From assembly GCF_000381125.1 (NCBI RefSeq), contig NZ_KB905938.1, positions 41,463 to 105,462 on the forward strand: a stretch of 64,000 bases of DNA, written 5' to 3'. The notes beneath the pieces are model-generated. The model was not told the DNA's origin, did no database searches, and saw nothing but the letters and a program-made list of their open reading frames with translations. Both the position numbers and the translations under genes were made by a program. Source of the stretch: Caldimonas manganoxidans ATCC BAA-369. GTDB lineage: Bacteria; Pseudomonadota; Gammaproteobacteria; Burkholderiales; Burkholderiaceae_C. Positions 10,989 to 22,435 of this stretch are shown piece by piece; the first letter of the stretch is position 1; each line of letters starts with the position of its first letter.

Positions 10989-12389
10989 ATGGCTGAATTC
11001 AAAGAGGCGCCGGTCGACGCCACCGCAGGCCAGAAGCTGCTGACCTGGATCGACAACCGCTTTCCGCTCACCAAGCTCTACAAAGAGCACATGGGCGAGT
11101 ACTACGCGCCCAAAAACTTCAACTTCTGGTATGTGTTCGGCTCACTGGCGCTGGTGGTGCTGGTGATCCAGATCGTCACGGGCATCTTCCTGGTGATGCA
11201 CTACAAGCCCGATGCGAACCTGGCTTTCGCATCGGTGGAATACATCATGCGCGACGTGCCCTGGGGATGGCTGATTCGCTACATGCACTCCACGGGCGCC
11301 TCGGCCTTCTTCATCGTCGTCTATCTGCACATGTTCCGCGGGCTGCTGTACGGCTCGTATCGCAAGCCGCGGGAGCTGGTGTGGATCTTCGGCTGTGCGA
11401 TCTTCCTGTGCTTGATGGCCGAAGCGTTCTTCGGCTACCTGTTGCCCTGGGGGCAGATGTCTTACTGGGGCGCGCAGGTGATCGTGAACCTGTTTGCCGC
11501 CGTGCCCTTCGTCGGCCCGGACCTGGCCCTGCTGATTCGCGGTGACTATGTCGTCTCCGACGCAACCCTCAACCGCTTCTTCAGCTTCCATGTCATCGCC
11601 ATCCCGCTGGTGCTGCTGGGCCTGGTGGTGGCGCACATCATCGCGCTGCACGAAGTGGGCTCCAACAACCCCGATGGCATCGAGATCAAGGCCAAGAAGG
11701 ACGCCCAAGGCCGTCCGCTGGATGGCATTCCGTTCCATCCCTACTACACGGTGCACGACATCTACGCGCTGAGCGTGTTCCTGATGGTGTTTTCCGCCGT
11801 GGTCTTCTTCGCGCCCGAGTTCGGCGGCTACTTCCTGGAGTACAACAACTTCATTCCGGCCGACCCGTTGAAGACCCCGGCGCACATTGCCCCAGTGTGG
11901 TATTTCACGCCCTATTACTCGATGTTGCGTGCCACCACGGACTTGATGGTCAACGTGCTCGTGGTGCTCATTGCGCTGGCGGCGATCTTGGCGGTGTTGC
12001 GCGGCGGCTTTGGCGCCAAGGGCAAGTTGGCCGTCATCGTCGGCGCCTTGGTGGCCGCCGGTCTGCTCAAGGCCTTCGACGCCAAGTTCTGGGGCGTGGT
12101 GGTCATGGGCGGCGCCGTGATCATCATGTTCTTCCTGCCCTGGCTCGACCGCAGCCTGGTCAAGTCCATTCGCTACCGTCCCAACTGGCACAAATACATT
12201 TACGGCGCGTTCGTGCTGGTGTTCATGGTGCTGGGTTATCTGGGCATCCAACCGCCGTCGCCCACCGGTGAACTGATCTCTCAGATCGGCACGCTGTTCT
12301 ACTTCGGCTTCTTCCTGCTCATGCCTTGGTGGTCGCGCCTGGGTGAGTTCAAGCCGGTGCCTGAGCGTGTGACCTTTGCCGCCCACTGA
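10989..12389 (+). CDS. petB: Cytochrome b subunit of the bc1 complex
   Basis: This is the membrane core of complex III, with two b-type hemes and the Qo and Qi quinone sites. The 466-residue length fits a full-length bacterial cytochrome b (N- plus C-domain, eight core helices) with extra C-terminal helices. Heme-ligand histidines are visible in HSTGASAFFIVVYLHMF and in FFSFHVIAIPLVLL and VVAHIIALH. The Qo motif reads PVWY (APVWYFTPYYSML), where mitochondria and many alphaproteobacteria have PEWY. GQMSYWGAQVI, also present, is the conserved cd-helix region. It sits between petA and petC with a 20-bp gap to petC. Confidence 0.98.
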   Translation: MAEFKEAPVDATAGQKLLTWIDNRFPLTKLYKEHMGEYYAPKNFNFWYVFGSLALVVLVIQIVTGIFLVMHYKPDANLAFASVEYIMRDVPWGWLIRYMHSTGASAFFIVVYLHMFRGLLYGSYRKPRELVWIFGCAIFLCLMAEAFFGYLLPWGQMSYWGAQVIVNLFAAVPFVGPDLALLIRGDYVVSDATLNRFFSFHVIAIPLVLLGLVVAHIIALHEVGSNNPDGIEIKAKKDAQGRPLDGIPFHPYYTVHDIYALSVFLMVFSAVVFFAPEFGGYFLEYNNFIPADPLKTPAHIAPVWYFTPYYSMLRATTDLMVNVLVVLIALAAILAVLRGGFGAKGKLAVIVGALVAAGLLKAFDAKFWGVVVMGGAVIIMFFLPWLDRSLVKSIRYRPNWHKYIYGAFVLVFMVLGYLGIQPPSPTGELISQIGTLFYFGFFLLMPWWSRLGEFKPVPERVTFAAH

Positions 12390-12409
12390 GCCCGCCGGAG
12401 TCTGTCCCC

Positions 12410-13189
12410 ATGAAAAAAATGATCCAAACACTGCTGGCCGCGCTGGTGCTGAGTGTCGGTCTGTCTACGGCCCATGCGGCAGGCGGTGGCATCGCCTGGG
12501 ACAAGTTTCCCAAAGAGCGGGTCACCGATCTGGCTGCGCTGCAAAACGGTGCCAAGCTCTTCGTCAACTACTGCCTGAACTGCCACTCGGCGGCCTTCAT
12601 GCGCTACAACCGCCTGCGCGACATCGGCCTGACCGAGGAGCAGATCAAAAACAACCTGATGTTCACCACCGACAAGGTCGGTGAAACCATGAAGGTCGCG
12701 ATCGACCCGAAGATGGCCAAGGAATGGTTCGGGGCCAACCCGCCGGATCTGACCGTCATCGCCCGTTCGCGTGCGGCTGCTGGCAAGGGCTCGGGGGCCG
12801 ATTACCTCTATACCTTCTTGCGCACCTTCTACCGTGACGACACCAAGGCCACGGGCTGGAACAACCTGGCGTTCCCCAGCGTGGGCATGCCCCATGTGTT
12901 GTGGGAGCTGCAAGGCCAGCGTGTGGCGCGTTTCGCCCAGCAGCCCGATCCGCACGATCCGAGCAAGACCATCGAGGTGTTTGCTGGTTTCGAGCAGATC
13001 ACGCCGGGCAAGATGAACGAGGCCGAATACAACTCGGCCATCGCCGACCTGGTGGCTTTCCTCCAATGGATGGGGGAGCCGGTCCAAAACCAGCGTGTGC
13101 GCCTGGGCGTGTGGGTGCTGATCTTCTTGGCCGGCTTTACCTTCATCGCTTGGCGCTTGAACGCCGCCTACTGGAAAGACGTGAAATGA
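12410..13189 (+). CDS. petC: Cytochrome c1 subunit of the bc1 complex
   Basis: Cytochrome c1 carries electrons from the Rieske protein to soluble or membrane cytochrome c. The 259-residue precursor has a Sec signal peptide (MKKMIQTLLAALVLSVGLS, cleavage near AHA-AGG), one heme-binding motif CLNCH (C55, C58, H59), a likely axial methionine in the GMPHVLWELQG region and a single C-terminal anchor helix (VLIFLAGFTFIAWRL). It ends the petABC operon; a Rho-independent terminator follows 52 bp downstream. Confidence 0.97.
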   Translation: MKKMIQTLLAALVLSVGLSTAHAAGGGIAWDKFPKERVTDLAALQNGAKLFVNYCLNCHSAAFMRYNRLRDIGLTEEQIKNNLMFTTDKVGETMKVAIDPKMAKEWFGANPPDLTVIARSRAAAGKGSGADYLYTFLRTFYRDDTKATGWNNLAFPSVGMPHVLWELQGQRVARFAQQPDPHDPSKTIEVFAGFEQITPGKMNEAEYNSAIADLVAFLQWMGEPVQNQRVRLGVWVLIFLAGFTFIAWRLNAAYWKDVK

Positions 13190-13240
13190 GACGGGCGTGA
13201 TGCTGGCCGCACGGCATGCGGTGCAGCGTCAGCCCCAGCC

Positions 13241-13279
13241 GGAGTGGGCCCGCCGACGCGTCCCACTCCTTTCGTTTTT
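13241..13279 (+). terminator. Rho-independent terminator after petABC
   Basis: An 8-bp stem (GGAGTGGG at 13241-13248, CCCACTCC at 13262-13269) encloses a 13-base loop. It is followed directly by a T-rich tail (TTTCGTTTTT). It lies between petC and sspA and should separate the two transcripts, at least in part. Confidence 0.75.
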
Positions 13280-13311
13280 AGGATCTCTCGCCTCATGAGG
13301 AGCTCACCGCC

Positions 13312-13923
13312 ATGATGGTGCTTTACTCCGGAACCACTTGTCCTTACTCGCACCGTTGTCGCTTCGTGCTGTTCGAGAAGGGCATGGACTTCGAGATCCG
13401 CGATGTCGATCTGTATGCCAAGCCCGAGGACATCGCGCTGATGAACCCGTACAACGAGGTGCCCATCCTGGTGGAGCGCGACCTCATCCTGTACGAGTCC
13501 AACATCATCAACGAGTACATCGACGAACGCTTTCCTCATCCGCAACTGATGCCCGGTGATCCTGTGGCGCGGGCCCGCGTGCGGCTGTTCTTGCTCAACT
13601 TCGAGAAAGAGCTGTTCACCCATGTCAACGTGCTGGAGTCGCGAGGCATCAAGCCCACCGACAAGCAGCTCGAGCGGGCGCGCGCTCAGATCCGTGATCG
13701 CCTGACCCAACTGGCGCCCATCTTCCTGAAGAACAAGTACATGCTGGGCGAGGACTTTTCGATGCTCGACGTGGCCATTGCCCCGTTGCTGTGGCGTCTA
13801 GACTACTATGGCATCGATCTGTCCAAGAACGCCATGCCGCTGCTCAAATATGCCGAACGCATCTTCTCTCGGCCGGCCTACATCGAAGCGCTGACCCCGT
13901 CCGAAAAAGTCATGCGCAAGTGA
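13312..13923 (+). CDS. sspA: Stringent starvation protein A (GST-fold transcription factor)
   Basis: SspA is an RNA-polymerase-associated protein with a glutathione-S-transferase fold that shifts transcription during stationary phase and starvation. In several pathogens it works with other regulators at virulence promoters. The 203-residue product starts MMVLYSGTTCPYSHRCRFV, the thioredoxin-like N-terminal half; PYNEVPILVERDLILYES is the GST-N signature. The helical C-terminal half includes YMLGEDFSMLDVAIAPLLWRL. The GAGGAG ribosome site lies 9 bases before the start. It is followed after 7 bp by sspB, the usual Burkholderiales pair downstream of petABC. Confidence 0.96.
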   Translation: MMVLYSGTTCPYSHRCRFVLFEKGMDFEIRDVDLYAKPEDIALMNPYNEVPILVERDLILYESNIINEYIDERFPHPQLMPGDPVARARVRLFLLNFEKELFTHVNVLESRGIKPTDKQLERARAQIRDRLTQLAPIFLKNKYMLGEDFSMLDVAIAPLLWRLDYYGIDLSKNAMPLLKYAERIFSRPAYIEALTPSEKVMRK

Positions 13924-13930
13924 TGACGCG

Positions 13931-14455
13931 ATGAGCGAGCCCAACGCACCCGAGAGCCCGGAGGTCGCCTCCACGCGGCCCTATCTGATTCGTGCCTTGC
14001 ACGACTGGTGCACGGACAACGGCTTGACGCCCTACCTGGCCGTCTACGTGGACGATTCGGTGCAGGTGCCGCGAGAGTACGTCAAAAATCGCGAAATCGT
14101 CCTCAATGTCAGTTTCGAGGCCACCAGCGGGCTCAAGCTGGGCAACGACACGATCGAGTTCCGGGCTCGTTTCGGCGGTGTGGCCCGTGACATCGTGCTG
14201 CCGGTGGACCATGTGATCGCCATCTACGCCCGCGAGAACGGCCAGGGCATGGCCTTCCCGGTGCCGGCGGCCGCTGCCGCCGGCCCATCCCCGGCGCCTG
14301 CCGACGGGGCCCCAGCAGCGACGACGGCGCGCGCCGGTGGCGGGCCGCTCAAGCTCGCGGCCAGCCCCTCGTCGGGCGAGCCGCCTGCCGAGCCACCGCC
14401 CGAGCCTCCGCCGCCCCCCAGCGGGGGGCGTCCCGCGCTCAAGCGGGTGAAATGA
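13931..14455 (+). CDS. sspB: ClpXP protease specificity-enhancing factor SspB
   Basis: SspB is an adaptor that binds ssrA-tagged proteins released by tmRNA and delivers them to ClpXP. Residues about 15-115 form the substrate-binding domain (TRPYLIRALHDWCTDNGLTPYLAV, then NREIVLNVSF and GVARDIVLPVDHVIAIYARENG). Residues about 120-168 are a long Ala/Pro/Gly-rich linker. The last residues ALKRVK look like the ClpX-docking tail found at SspB C termini. The linker is longer and richer in proline than in E. coli, and a long proline run (PPPEPPPPPS) precedes the tail. It is translated right after sspA. Confidence 0.94.
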   Translation: MSEPNAPESPEVASTRPYLIRALHDWCTDNGLTPYLAVYVDDSVQVPREYVKNREIVLNVSFEATSGLKLGNDTIEFRARFGGVARDIVLPVDHVIAIYARENGQGMAFPVPAAAAAGPSPAPADGAPAATTARAGGGPLKLAASPSSGEPPAEPPPEPPPPPSGGRPALKRVK

Positions 14456-14461
14456 GGCTTT

Positions 14462-14467
14462 TACAAT
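14462..14467 (+). promoter_or_regulatory. Candidate -10 element for tRNA-Thr
   Basis: TACAAT lies 31 bp before the mature tRNA 5' end, just after the sspB stop codon, which suits a separate tRNA promoter. No clear -35 is visible. Confidence 0.4.
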
Positions 14468-14498
14468 CCCGAGACATCGCATCATTTCCGTCCAGGCC

Positions 14499-14574
14499 GC
14501 CGGCTTAGCTCAGTTGGTAGAGCAACCGCCTTGTAAGCGGTAGGTCATCCGTTCGAGTCGGATAGCCGGCACCA
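14499..14574 (+). tRNA. tRNA-Thr (anticodon TGT)
   Basis: This is a full cloverleaf of 76 bases with an encoded CCA end. The acceptor is GCCGGCT paired with AGCCGGC; the D-arm is GCTCAGTTGGTAGAGC; the anticodon stem ACCGC/GCGGT has loop CTTGTAA, giving TGT; the T-arm carries TTCGAGT. It reads ACA and, by wobble, other Thr codons. It lies 43 bp after sspB. Confidence 0.97.
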
Positions 14575-14656
14575 TGGCATCATGGTCCCCACGGGGGCAG
14601 GGGTGGCCAGCGATTCTGCAGGCACCGGGCTGCCGTCTACGCATAGAATCCGGCCC

Positions 14657-15019
14657 ATGATGAAGCGACTGTTGTCCTTCGTGGCGCTTTTGCTCCTGGT
14701 GGCCACGGCCCAGGCGCTGCCGACGGCGGCCGCCTCTGGGCTGGGGGCTGCCGTTGCACAGCCGCAGGTCGAGTTCACCGCCGATGCCTCTTGGCCTGCG
14801 CCCAGCAGCCACGCTGGCGGCTCGGAGGAGTCGGCGACGGATTCCTCCGTGCCCGTGGATCCGGCCGTGGAGTTCCATGCCGTCGAGACCGTCGGCGCAC
14901 AGCTGGCTCAGCCTCGGTTCGCACAGACCTGGACGGGCCATTTGGGCGCCCGACCCGTGGCATCGCCTGCGCTGGAGGGCTTGCTGCGGCCCCCGAAGCG
15001 CGCCGGGCGGGGCGCTTGA
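14657..15019 (+). CDS. Small exported hypothetical protein
   Basis: I do not recognise this 120-residue protein. It has a clear Sec signal peptide (MMKRLLSFVALLLLVATAQA, cleavage probably after TAQA) and a mature part of about 100 residues rich in Ala, Pro, Ser and Glu. The mature part has no cysteines, no transmembrane segment and a basic tail (LLRPPKRAGRGA). The low-complexity composition suggests a disordered periplasmic protein. A TAGAAT hexamer begins only 13 bp before the start codon, so the transcript may be almost leaderless. Codon pattern and signal peptide make it likely to be real; the function is unknown. Confidence 0.55.
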   Translation: MMKRLLSFVALLLLVATAQALPTAAASGLGAAVAQPQVEFTADASWPAPSSHAGGSEESATDSSVPVDPAVEFHAVETVGAQLAQPRFAQTWTGHLGARPVASPALEGLLRPPKRAGRGA

Positions 15020-15126
15020 GACCCGCAGCGGCCCGGGTCGCGTCCGCGCCACAGGCTGGCCGACATGGCCGCCGCCGTGCGGCGGCTGCTCGACGTTTTG
15101 ACCTTCCCTTTGTTGGAGCTTTGTCC

Positions 15127-15822
15127 ATGAACGAGAACACGGTTCTTTCATCCTCCTTGGGCGCATCGATCCCTTCGGCCCAAGAGCGCAACCGCGTTTT
15201 GCGCAACACCTACTGGCTGCTGGCTTTGTCGATGGTGCCCACTGTGCTGGGCGCTTGGCTGGGCTTGGCCACCGGCTTGGCGCGAGCCATGTCGCCGATG
15301 GTGAGCCTGGTGGTGTTTCTGGGTGGTGCGTTTGCCTTCATGTTCGCGATCGAACGCACCAAGAATTCGGCTGCCGGCGTGCCGGTGCTGTTGGCCTTCA
15401 CCTTCTTCATGGGCGTGATGCTGTCGCGCCTGGTGGGTGTGGTGTTGGGGCTGGCCAATGGCGCGAGCCTGATCATGACCGCCTTTGCCGGCACCGGTGC
15501 GATCTTCTTCGGCATGGCCGCCTTGTCCTCGATCATCAAGCGCGATCTCAGCTCGATGGGCAAGTTTTTGTTCGTCGGTGCGATCATGCTGCTGGTGGCT
15601 GGCATCGCCAACGTGTTCATCCAATCCAGCGCGCTGATGATCACCCTGTCGGTCTTGGCGATCGGCATTTTTTCGGCCTTCATCCTGCATGATCTCAAGC
15701 GCGTGCAAGACGGCCTGGAAACCAACTACATCACGGCCACGTTGGGCGTCTATTTGAGCCTGTATAACGTGTTCCAGTCGTTGCTGGCCCTGTTGGGCGT
15801 GTTTGGCGGCCGCGACGAATAA
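15127..15822 (+). CDS. Bax inhibitor-1 family inner-membrane protein (YbhL/YccA type)
   Basis: This is a member of the BI-1/TMBIM family, seven-helix membrane proteins that in bacteria act as pH-sensitive calcium leak channels (BsYetJ) or as FtsH-linked factors (YccA). The 231-residue product has an N-terminal cytoplasmic segment of about 25 residues and then seven hydrophobic segments from LLALSMVPTVLGAW to SLYNVFQSLLALLGVFG. The C-terminal region has the family pattern LSVLAIGIFSAFILHDLKRV and an aspartate-containing GRDE end. The start at 15127 begins MNENTVLSSS. It stands alone, with a probable terminator about 50 bp downstream. Confidence 0.92.
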   Translation: MNENTVLSSSLGASIPSAQERNRVLRNTYWLLALSMVPTVLGAWLGLATGLARAMSPMVSLVVFLGGAFAFMFAIERTKNSAAGVPVLLAFTFFMGVMLSRLVGVVLGLANGASLIMTAFAGTGAIFFGMAALSSIIKRDLSSMGKFLFVGAIMLLVAGIANVFIQSSALMITLSVLAIGIFSAFILHDLKRVQDGLETNYITATLGVYLSLYNVFQSLLALLGVFGGRDE

Positions 15823-15870
15823 CATGCCGCGGCGGTGCTGGCCGCTGGCGCACGCGGCCGCACGGTCGGG

Positions 15871-15912
15871 CCGTCCGTGACACCTGCACGGCCAGTTACG
15901 GACGGTTTCCGT
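15871..15912 (+). terminator. Probable terminator between the BI-1 gene and the convergent DciA gene
   Basis: CCGTCCGT (15871-15878) pairs with ACGGACGG (15898-15905) around a 19-base loop. A pyrimidine-rich TTTCCGTT tract follows on the plus strand. The loop is long, so the call is tentative. Confidence 0.4.
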
Positions 15913-15920
15913 TCTCGGGA

Positions 15921-16226
15921 TCAGTTCGATTGAACCTTCACCCGGATTGCGCTAACCTGCCAGCCCTGTTGGCGTAAGGCCGCTTCCAAACGCGGCTGAA
16001 GCTGGCGCAGTTTGGCCGCGACCGCGGTATTGGGCGCCAGCAGCGTCCAACCCGTGTCATCGACCGGCCCGGGCTTCACATGGGCCGCGATGGCCGCAGG
16101 CAGGAGGGGGCGAATGCCCTCGAGGCGCGATTGAGATTCGCGCAGGAGTCGTTGAAGCCGCTCGAGCACGGTGTGGCGGTTCATGGCCTCTTGGATGGGC
16201 AGCGTGCGATCTGCGCGGGCATTCAT
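15921..16226 (-). CDS. DUF721/DciA-like protein
   Basis: This 101-residue protein matches the DUF721 family, whose studied members (DciA) interact with and load the replicative helicase DnaB in bacteria lacking DnaC. The conserved part is the KH-like alpha/beta core: LLPAAIAAHVKPG, then DDTGWTLLAPNTAVAAKLRQLQ and a C-terminal strand SAIRVKV. It is shorter than many DciA proteins and lacks the long disordered C-terminal tail. It is divergent from the M23 peptidase gene with only 17 bp between start codons, so the two share a promoter region. Confidence 0.8.
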   Translation of the reverse strand: MNARADRTLPIQEAMNRHTVLERLQRLLRESQSRLEGIRPLLPAAIAAHVKPGPVDDTGWTLLAPNTAVAAKLRQLQPRLEAALRQQGWQVSAIRVKVQSN

Positions 16227-16243
16227 GAGGTGGGAGTGTACCG

Positions 16244-17203
16244 ATGCAGATCATGATCACGCACAGCCGCTTCACCCGCACGCATGTGTGGACGCTCAGC
16301 CGCTGGCAGCTGGCCGCGGTGCTGAGCGGCGCGCTGGGCCTGATGCTGCTGCTGTCGGGGCTGGTCTACCACTTCATCTTTCTTCAGGCCGCACGTGAAG
16401 GCTGGCCGGTGGTCAGCCAAATCGTGCGTCTGGTGGTCAAGGACGAGTTTGCCCAGCGTGATCGCTTCATGCGGGAGAACCTCGATGCGATGGCCCGCCG
16501 GGTCGGCGAGATGCAAGCCCGCTTGCTGCAGCTCGAAGCCGTGGGCGAGCGCGTCTCGGACATGGTCGGGCTCAAACCCGACGACATCAAAGCGGCGCTG
16601 CCGGATGGACCCAAGGGCGGCCCCTATGTGCCCAGTGCGCAGCCCTCGTTCGAGCAGCTGCAGCGCATGGTGGACGAGCTGGACCATGCCGCGGCACTGC
16701 ATGCGGACCTGTTCACGCTGATCGAATCCCAGCTGTTCGAGCAGCGCATGCAAGCCCTGAGGATTCCGAACACGCGCCCGGTCGATGGCCCCACCAGCTC
16801 GGGGTTTGGCTTCCGGCTGGATCCTTTCACGGGCCGGCAGGCCCTGCACACGGGTTTGGATTTCCCGGCGCCGGTGGGCACGCCCATCCTGGCGGCCGCC
16901 GGGGGGGGGGTGATCGCGGCCGAAGACCATCCGGCCTATGGTTTGATGGTGGACATCGACCACGGCAATGACCTGGTCACCCGCTACGCCCATGCCTCGA
17001 AGCTGTGGGTCCAACCGGGGGATCTGGTCAAGCGCGGTCAGGTGATTGCCGAAGTCGGCTCGACCGGCCGCTCCACCGGCCCGCATCTGCACTTCGAGGT
17101 GCTCGTCTCTGGCGTGCCCCAGAACCCCGCGCGTTTTCTGGCCGACGCCGGGCAGTCCAAAGCCTTGGCCCAGAGTGCGAGAGGCCGGCCTGCGCGGCCT
17201 TGA
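16244..17203 (+). CDS. M23-family peptidoglycan endopeptidase, membrane-anchored
   Basis: This is a periplasmic zinc metallopeptidase of the LytM/M23 family, predicted to cut cell-wall cross-bridges or, if degenerate, to activate amidases. The 319-residue protein has an N-terminal signal-anchor (about 22-52), a coiled-coil-like region (about 65-180) and the LytM domain (about 195-300). Zinc ligands fit HTGLDFP (HxxxD) and GPHLHFEV (HxH). Inside the domain a run of ten G bases (16901-16910) codes for AGGGV; any slip there would shift the frame. It sits between dciA-like and secA, a common Burkholderiales order. Confidence 0.92.
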   Translation: MQIMITHSRFTRTHVWTLSRWQLAAVLSGALGLMLLLSGLVYHFIFLQAAREGWPVVSQIVRLVVKDEFAQRDRFMRENLDAMARRVGEMQARLLQLEAVGERVSDMVGLKPDDIKAALPDGPKGGPYVPSAQPSFEQLQRMVDELDHAAALHADLFTLIESQLFEQRMQALRIPNTRPVDGPTSSGFGFRLDPFTGRQALHTGLDFPAPVGTPILAAAGGGVIAAEDHPAYGLMVDIDHGNDLVTRYAHASKLWVQPGDLVKRGQVIAEVGSTGRSTGPHLHFEVLVSGVPQNPARFLADAGQSKALAQSARGRPARP

Positions 17204-17474
17204 GTGGAGCAGCGCAAGCCCATCTCCTGCCTTGCGCGAGCTTTCTTGACCGGGGCAGCGCCGCCCCGACGATTGTGACTGCGGATTCACGGTGAGCCAC
17301 GCCCGGCCCGAAGGCCCGGTGCTAAACTCGATCGCTTTAGAGCTTTCGGGGCCGGCTGCGCCTGTCGGACCCGCGCCGAGCGACGCATCGAACCGGTGCC
17401 ACTTTCTTTCCCGATGTGTTTCCGACGGCCTGGTCCCCGAGGTCCGTCCATCGTTTCAAATCACCCCATCACGC

Positions 17475-20219
<2,745 letters not shown>

Positions 20220-20227
20220 GGTCGATC

Positions 20228-21457
20228 ATGCCGGTGAATCTGCAAGCTCCCGACCCCAAGGCCTTGCACCCGGTCCCCGGGGTGCGCATCGGCACCGCGA
20301 TGGCCGGTGTGCGCAAGGCTCATCGCAAGGATGTGTGTGTGTTCGTGCTCGACGAGGGGGCGGCCGTCGCAGGGGTGTTCACGCGCAATCGCTTTTGCGC
20401 CGCCCCGGTGCAGGTGGCCCGCGAGCATCTGGCCGCCGCGCGAGGGATTCGCGCTTTGGTGATCAACACAGGCAATGCCAATGCGGGCACCGGAGAGGAG
20501 GGCTTGGCCCATGCGCGGGCCACCTGCGCAGCCCTGGCTGGTCATCTCGGCGTGGAGCCCACTCAGGTGTTGCCCTTTTCCACTGGTGTGATCATGGAGC
20601 CGCTGCCGGTGGATCGCATCGTGGCGGGGCTGCCCGTGGCTTTGGCCGGTCTGAAGGCCGACGGCTGGGCCGATGCGGCGCAGGCCATCATGACGACCGA
20701 CACGGTGCCCAAAGCGGTCTCCACGCAAGTGAGCATCGGCGCTCAGACGGTGACGATCACCGGCATTGCCAAAGGGGCCGGCATGATCCGTCCCAACATG
20801 GCCACGATGCTGGGTTTCATCGCCACCGACGCGAACATCGATCCAAGCCTGCTGCCTGCGTTGGTGCGCCAGGCTGCCGATCAGTCCTTCAACCGCATCA
20901 CCGTCGATGGCGACACCTCGACCAACGATGCCTTCGTGCTCATGGCCACGCGCCGGGCGCAGCATGCGGCCATCACGGCGCTCGAATCGCCTGAAGGGCT
21001 GGCGCTGCAAGAAGCCCTCATCGGCGTGGCGCAGCAACTGGCGCAGGCCATCGTGCGGGATGGCGAAGGCGCCACCAAGTTCATCACCGTGCGCGTGGAA
21101 GGCGGCGCCACTGCGGATGAGTGCCGCAAGGTGGCGTATGCCATTGCCCATTCGCCATTGGTGAAAACGGCGTTTTACGCCAGCGACCCCAACCTGGGCC
21201 GCATTCTGGCGGCCGTGGGGTATGCGGGCATCGAGGATCTGGATCAGACCAAGATCGACCTGTATCTCGACGACGTGCATGTGGCCCAGCGGGGGGGGCG
21301 TCATCCGCAGTACAAGGAAGAAGACGGCCAGCGCGTGATGAAGCGCTCGGACATCACCGTGCGGGTGCTGCTGGGCCGCGGCTCAGCCGAGGCCACGGTG
21401 TGGACCTGCGATCTCTCGCACGACTACGTCAGCATCAACGCTGACTATCGCAGCTGA
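20228..21457 (+). CDS. argJ: Bifunctional glutamate N-acetyltransferase / amino-acid acetyltransferase
   Basis: ArgJ transfers the acetyl group from N-acetylornithine to glutamate, closing the cyclic arginine pathway. Bifunctional members also use acetyl-CoA to make N-acetylglutamate. The 409-residue precursor cleaves itself at the threonine in NMATMLGF (within [16 protein letters not shown]) to give alpha and beta chains, with the new N-terminal Thr as nucleophile. [16 protein letters not shown] and the C-terminal ADYRS match the family. It is 8 bp after secA and probably read through from it. A run of eight G bases occurs at 21291-21298. Confidence 0.97.
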   Translation: MPVNLQAPDPKALHPVPGVRIGTAMAGVRKAHRKDVCVFVLDEGAAVAGVFTRNRFCAAPVQVAREHLAAARGIRALVINTGNANAGTGEEGLAHARATCAALAGHLGVEPTQVLPFSTGVIMEPLPVDRIVAGLPVALAGLKADGWADAAQAIMTTDTVPKAVSTQVSIGAQTVTITGIAKGAGMIRPNMATMLGFIATDANIDPSLLPALVRQAADQSFNRITVDGDTSTNDAFVLMATRRAQHAAITALESPEGLALQEALIGVAQQLAQAIVRDGEGATKFITVRVEGGATADECRKVAYAIAHSPLVKTAFYASDPNLGRILAAVGYAGIEDLDQTKIDLYLDDVHVAQRGGRHPQYKEEDGQRVMKRSDITVRVLLGRGSAEATVWTCDLSHDYVSINADYRS

Positions 21458-21548
21458 GTCTCGACGTGCGTTTCGGGCTCGAACCGCACGGTGTCGGTAT
21501 GCGGGGCGGCCTGCTCATCGCTTGGCGCAGGCCCAGCGCCAGCGGATC

Positions 21549-22082
21549 TCAGGCATCGGCCTTGCGAGACGCCGCCTGCTTGGCCGCCGCCTTGCGGGCG
21601 GTAGCCGTTTTGCGGGCGGCGGATGTGGCGCGGCCCGTTGGCTGGGCCTTGGCCTTGGACAACTGGTCCACGGCCTGGCTGAGCGCATCGATGCGCGCGA
21701 TCAGGGCCTGGACATCCTTGTGACTGGGCACGCCCAGCTTGTTCAAGGCGCGCGCGACGCGCTCTTCGAAAATGGCTTCGAGCTTGTCCCAGTGCTGACC
21801 GGCACGGTCGGTGATCTCGCCGGCCATCGCACTCATCTTGCCGGTCATCTGGCCGATGGTGTCCTCGGCCACAGCCTGCGTTTTGCGCTGCAGGGACACC
21901 CCTTCCTTGACCAGCGCCTCAAAGACCTTGCTGCCTTCGGCTTGCGCCTTGGAGAACGCGCCCAGGCCGGCCAGCCAGATTTGCTGAGCCGATTCACGCA
22001 CGGTGGCCGCGAGTTGAGAGTCGAACAGCCCAGCGGGCGTGGCGGCCTTGCTTTCGGCCGCCTTTTGCGCTTTCTTGACCAT
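21549..22082 (-). CDS. Phasin family protein (PHA granule-associated, PhaF/PhaI type)
   Basis: Phasins coat polyhydroxyalkanoate granules and control their number and size. The 177-residue protein begins with the phasin core (about 22-125): ATVRESAQQIWLAGLGAFSKA, then EGSKVFEALVKEGVSLQ and AIFEERVARALNKLGVPS. It ends in an Ala/Lys/Arg-rich tail (RKTATARKAAAKQAASRK) like that of PhaF, where such a histone-H1-like tail binds DNA and helps segregate granules. The start at 22082 has GGAAGGA at the right distance. Convergent with argJ. Confidence 0.88.
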   Translation of the reverse strand: MVKKAQKAAESKAATPAGLFDSQLAATVRESAQQIWLAGLGAFSKAQAEGSKVFEALVKEGVSLQRKTQAVAEDTIGQMTGKMSAMAGEITDRAGQHWDKLEAIFEERVARALNKLGVPSHKDVQALIARIDALSQAVDQLSKAKAQPTGRATSAARKTATARKAAAKQAASRKADA

Positions 22083-22435
22083 GGGGCATCCTTCCAGGTT
22101 GGGTGGAGACAGGACCACTATAGAAGGGTGCCGTAGGCACGACAGCCCAATTCTTTAGTGAGGCGCCTCTATGGCGGCCTGGGGGATGGCGCGCAGCATC
22201 GGCGCTCGCCGAACCGCAAGAGGATGCGCGGCATTCATGTCTGAACGACCGAAAATGTAACGGCATGACTCGCCGCTCGTGGGCGGTTGACTGCAAAAAG
22301 CGCGCGCATGTCGCGGGCTTGCTGCAAATGACCTCAACTGCGCTCATCTTGCAGGGTTTCTGGCGCGAGCGCGGCAGTTGATCGGTCGTGCGGGGCTTGC
22401 GTACCATCCGAGGCCTTGTTCAGTTCGACGGCCCG
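22083..22435. other. Intergenic region between the phasin gene and bioA
   Basis: This 353-bp divergent spacer holds the phasin promoter and probably the bio promoter. A TTGATC (22378-22383) and TACCAT pair spaced 18 bases apart fits a bioA promoter. No BirA-type operator palindrome is recognisable to me. No gene is supported in it. Confidence 0.5.

Noticed and set aside
11893..11904. PVWY in place of PEWY in cytochrome b as a defect
   Set aside because: PVWY-type Qo motifs are known among bacterial cytochromes b; all heme ligands are present, so it is a normal variant.
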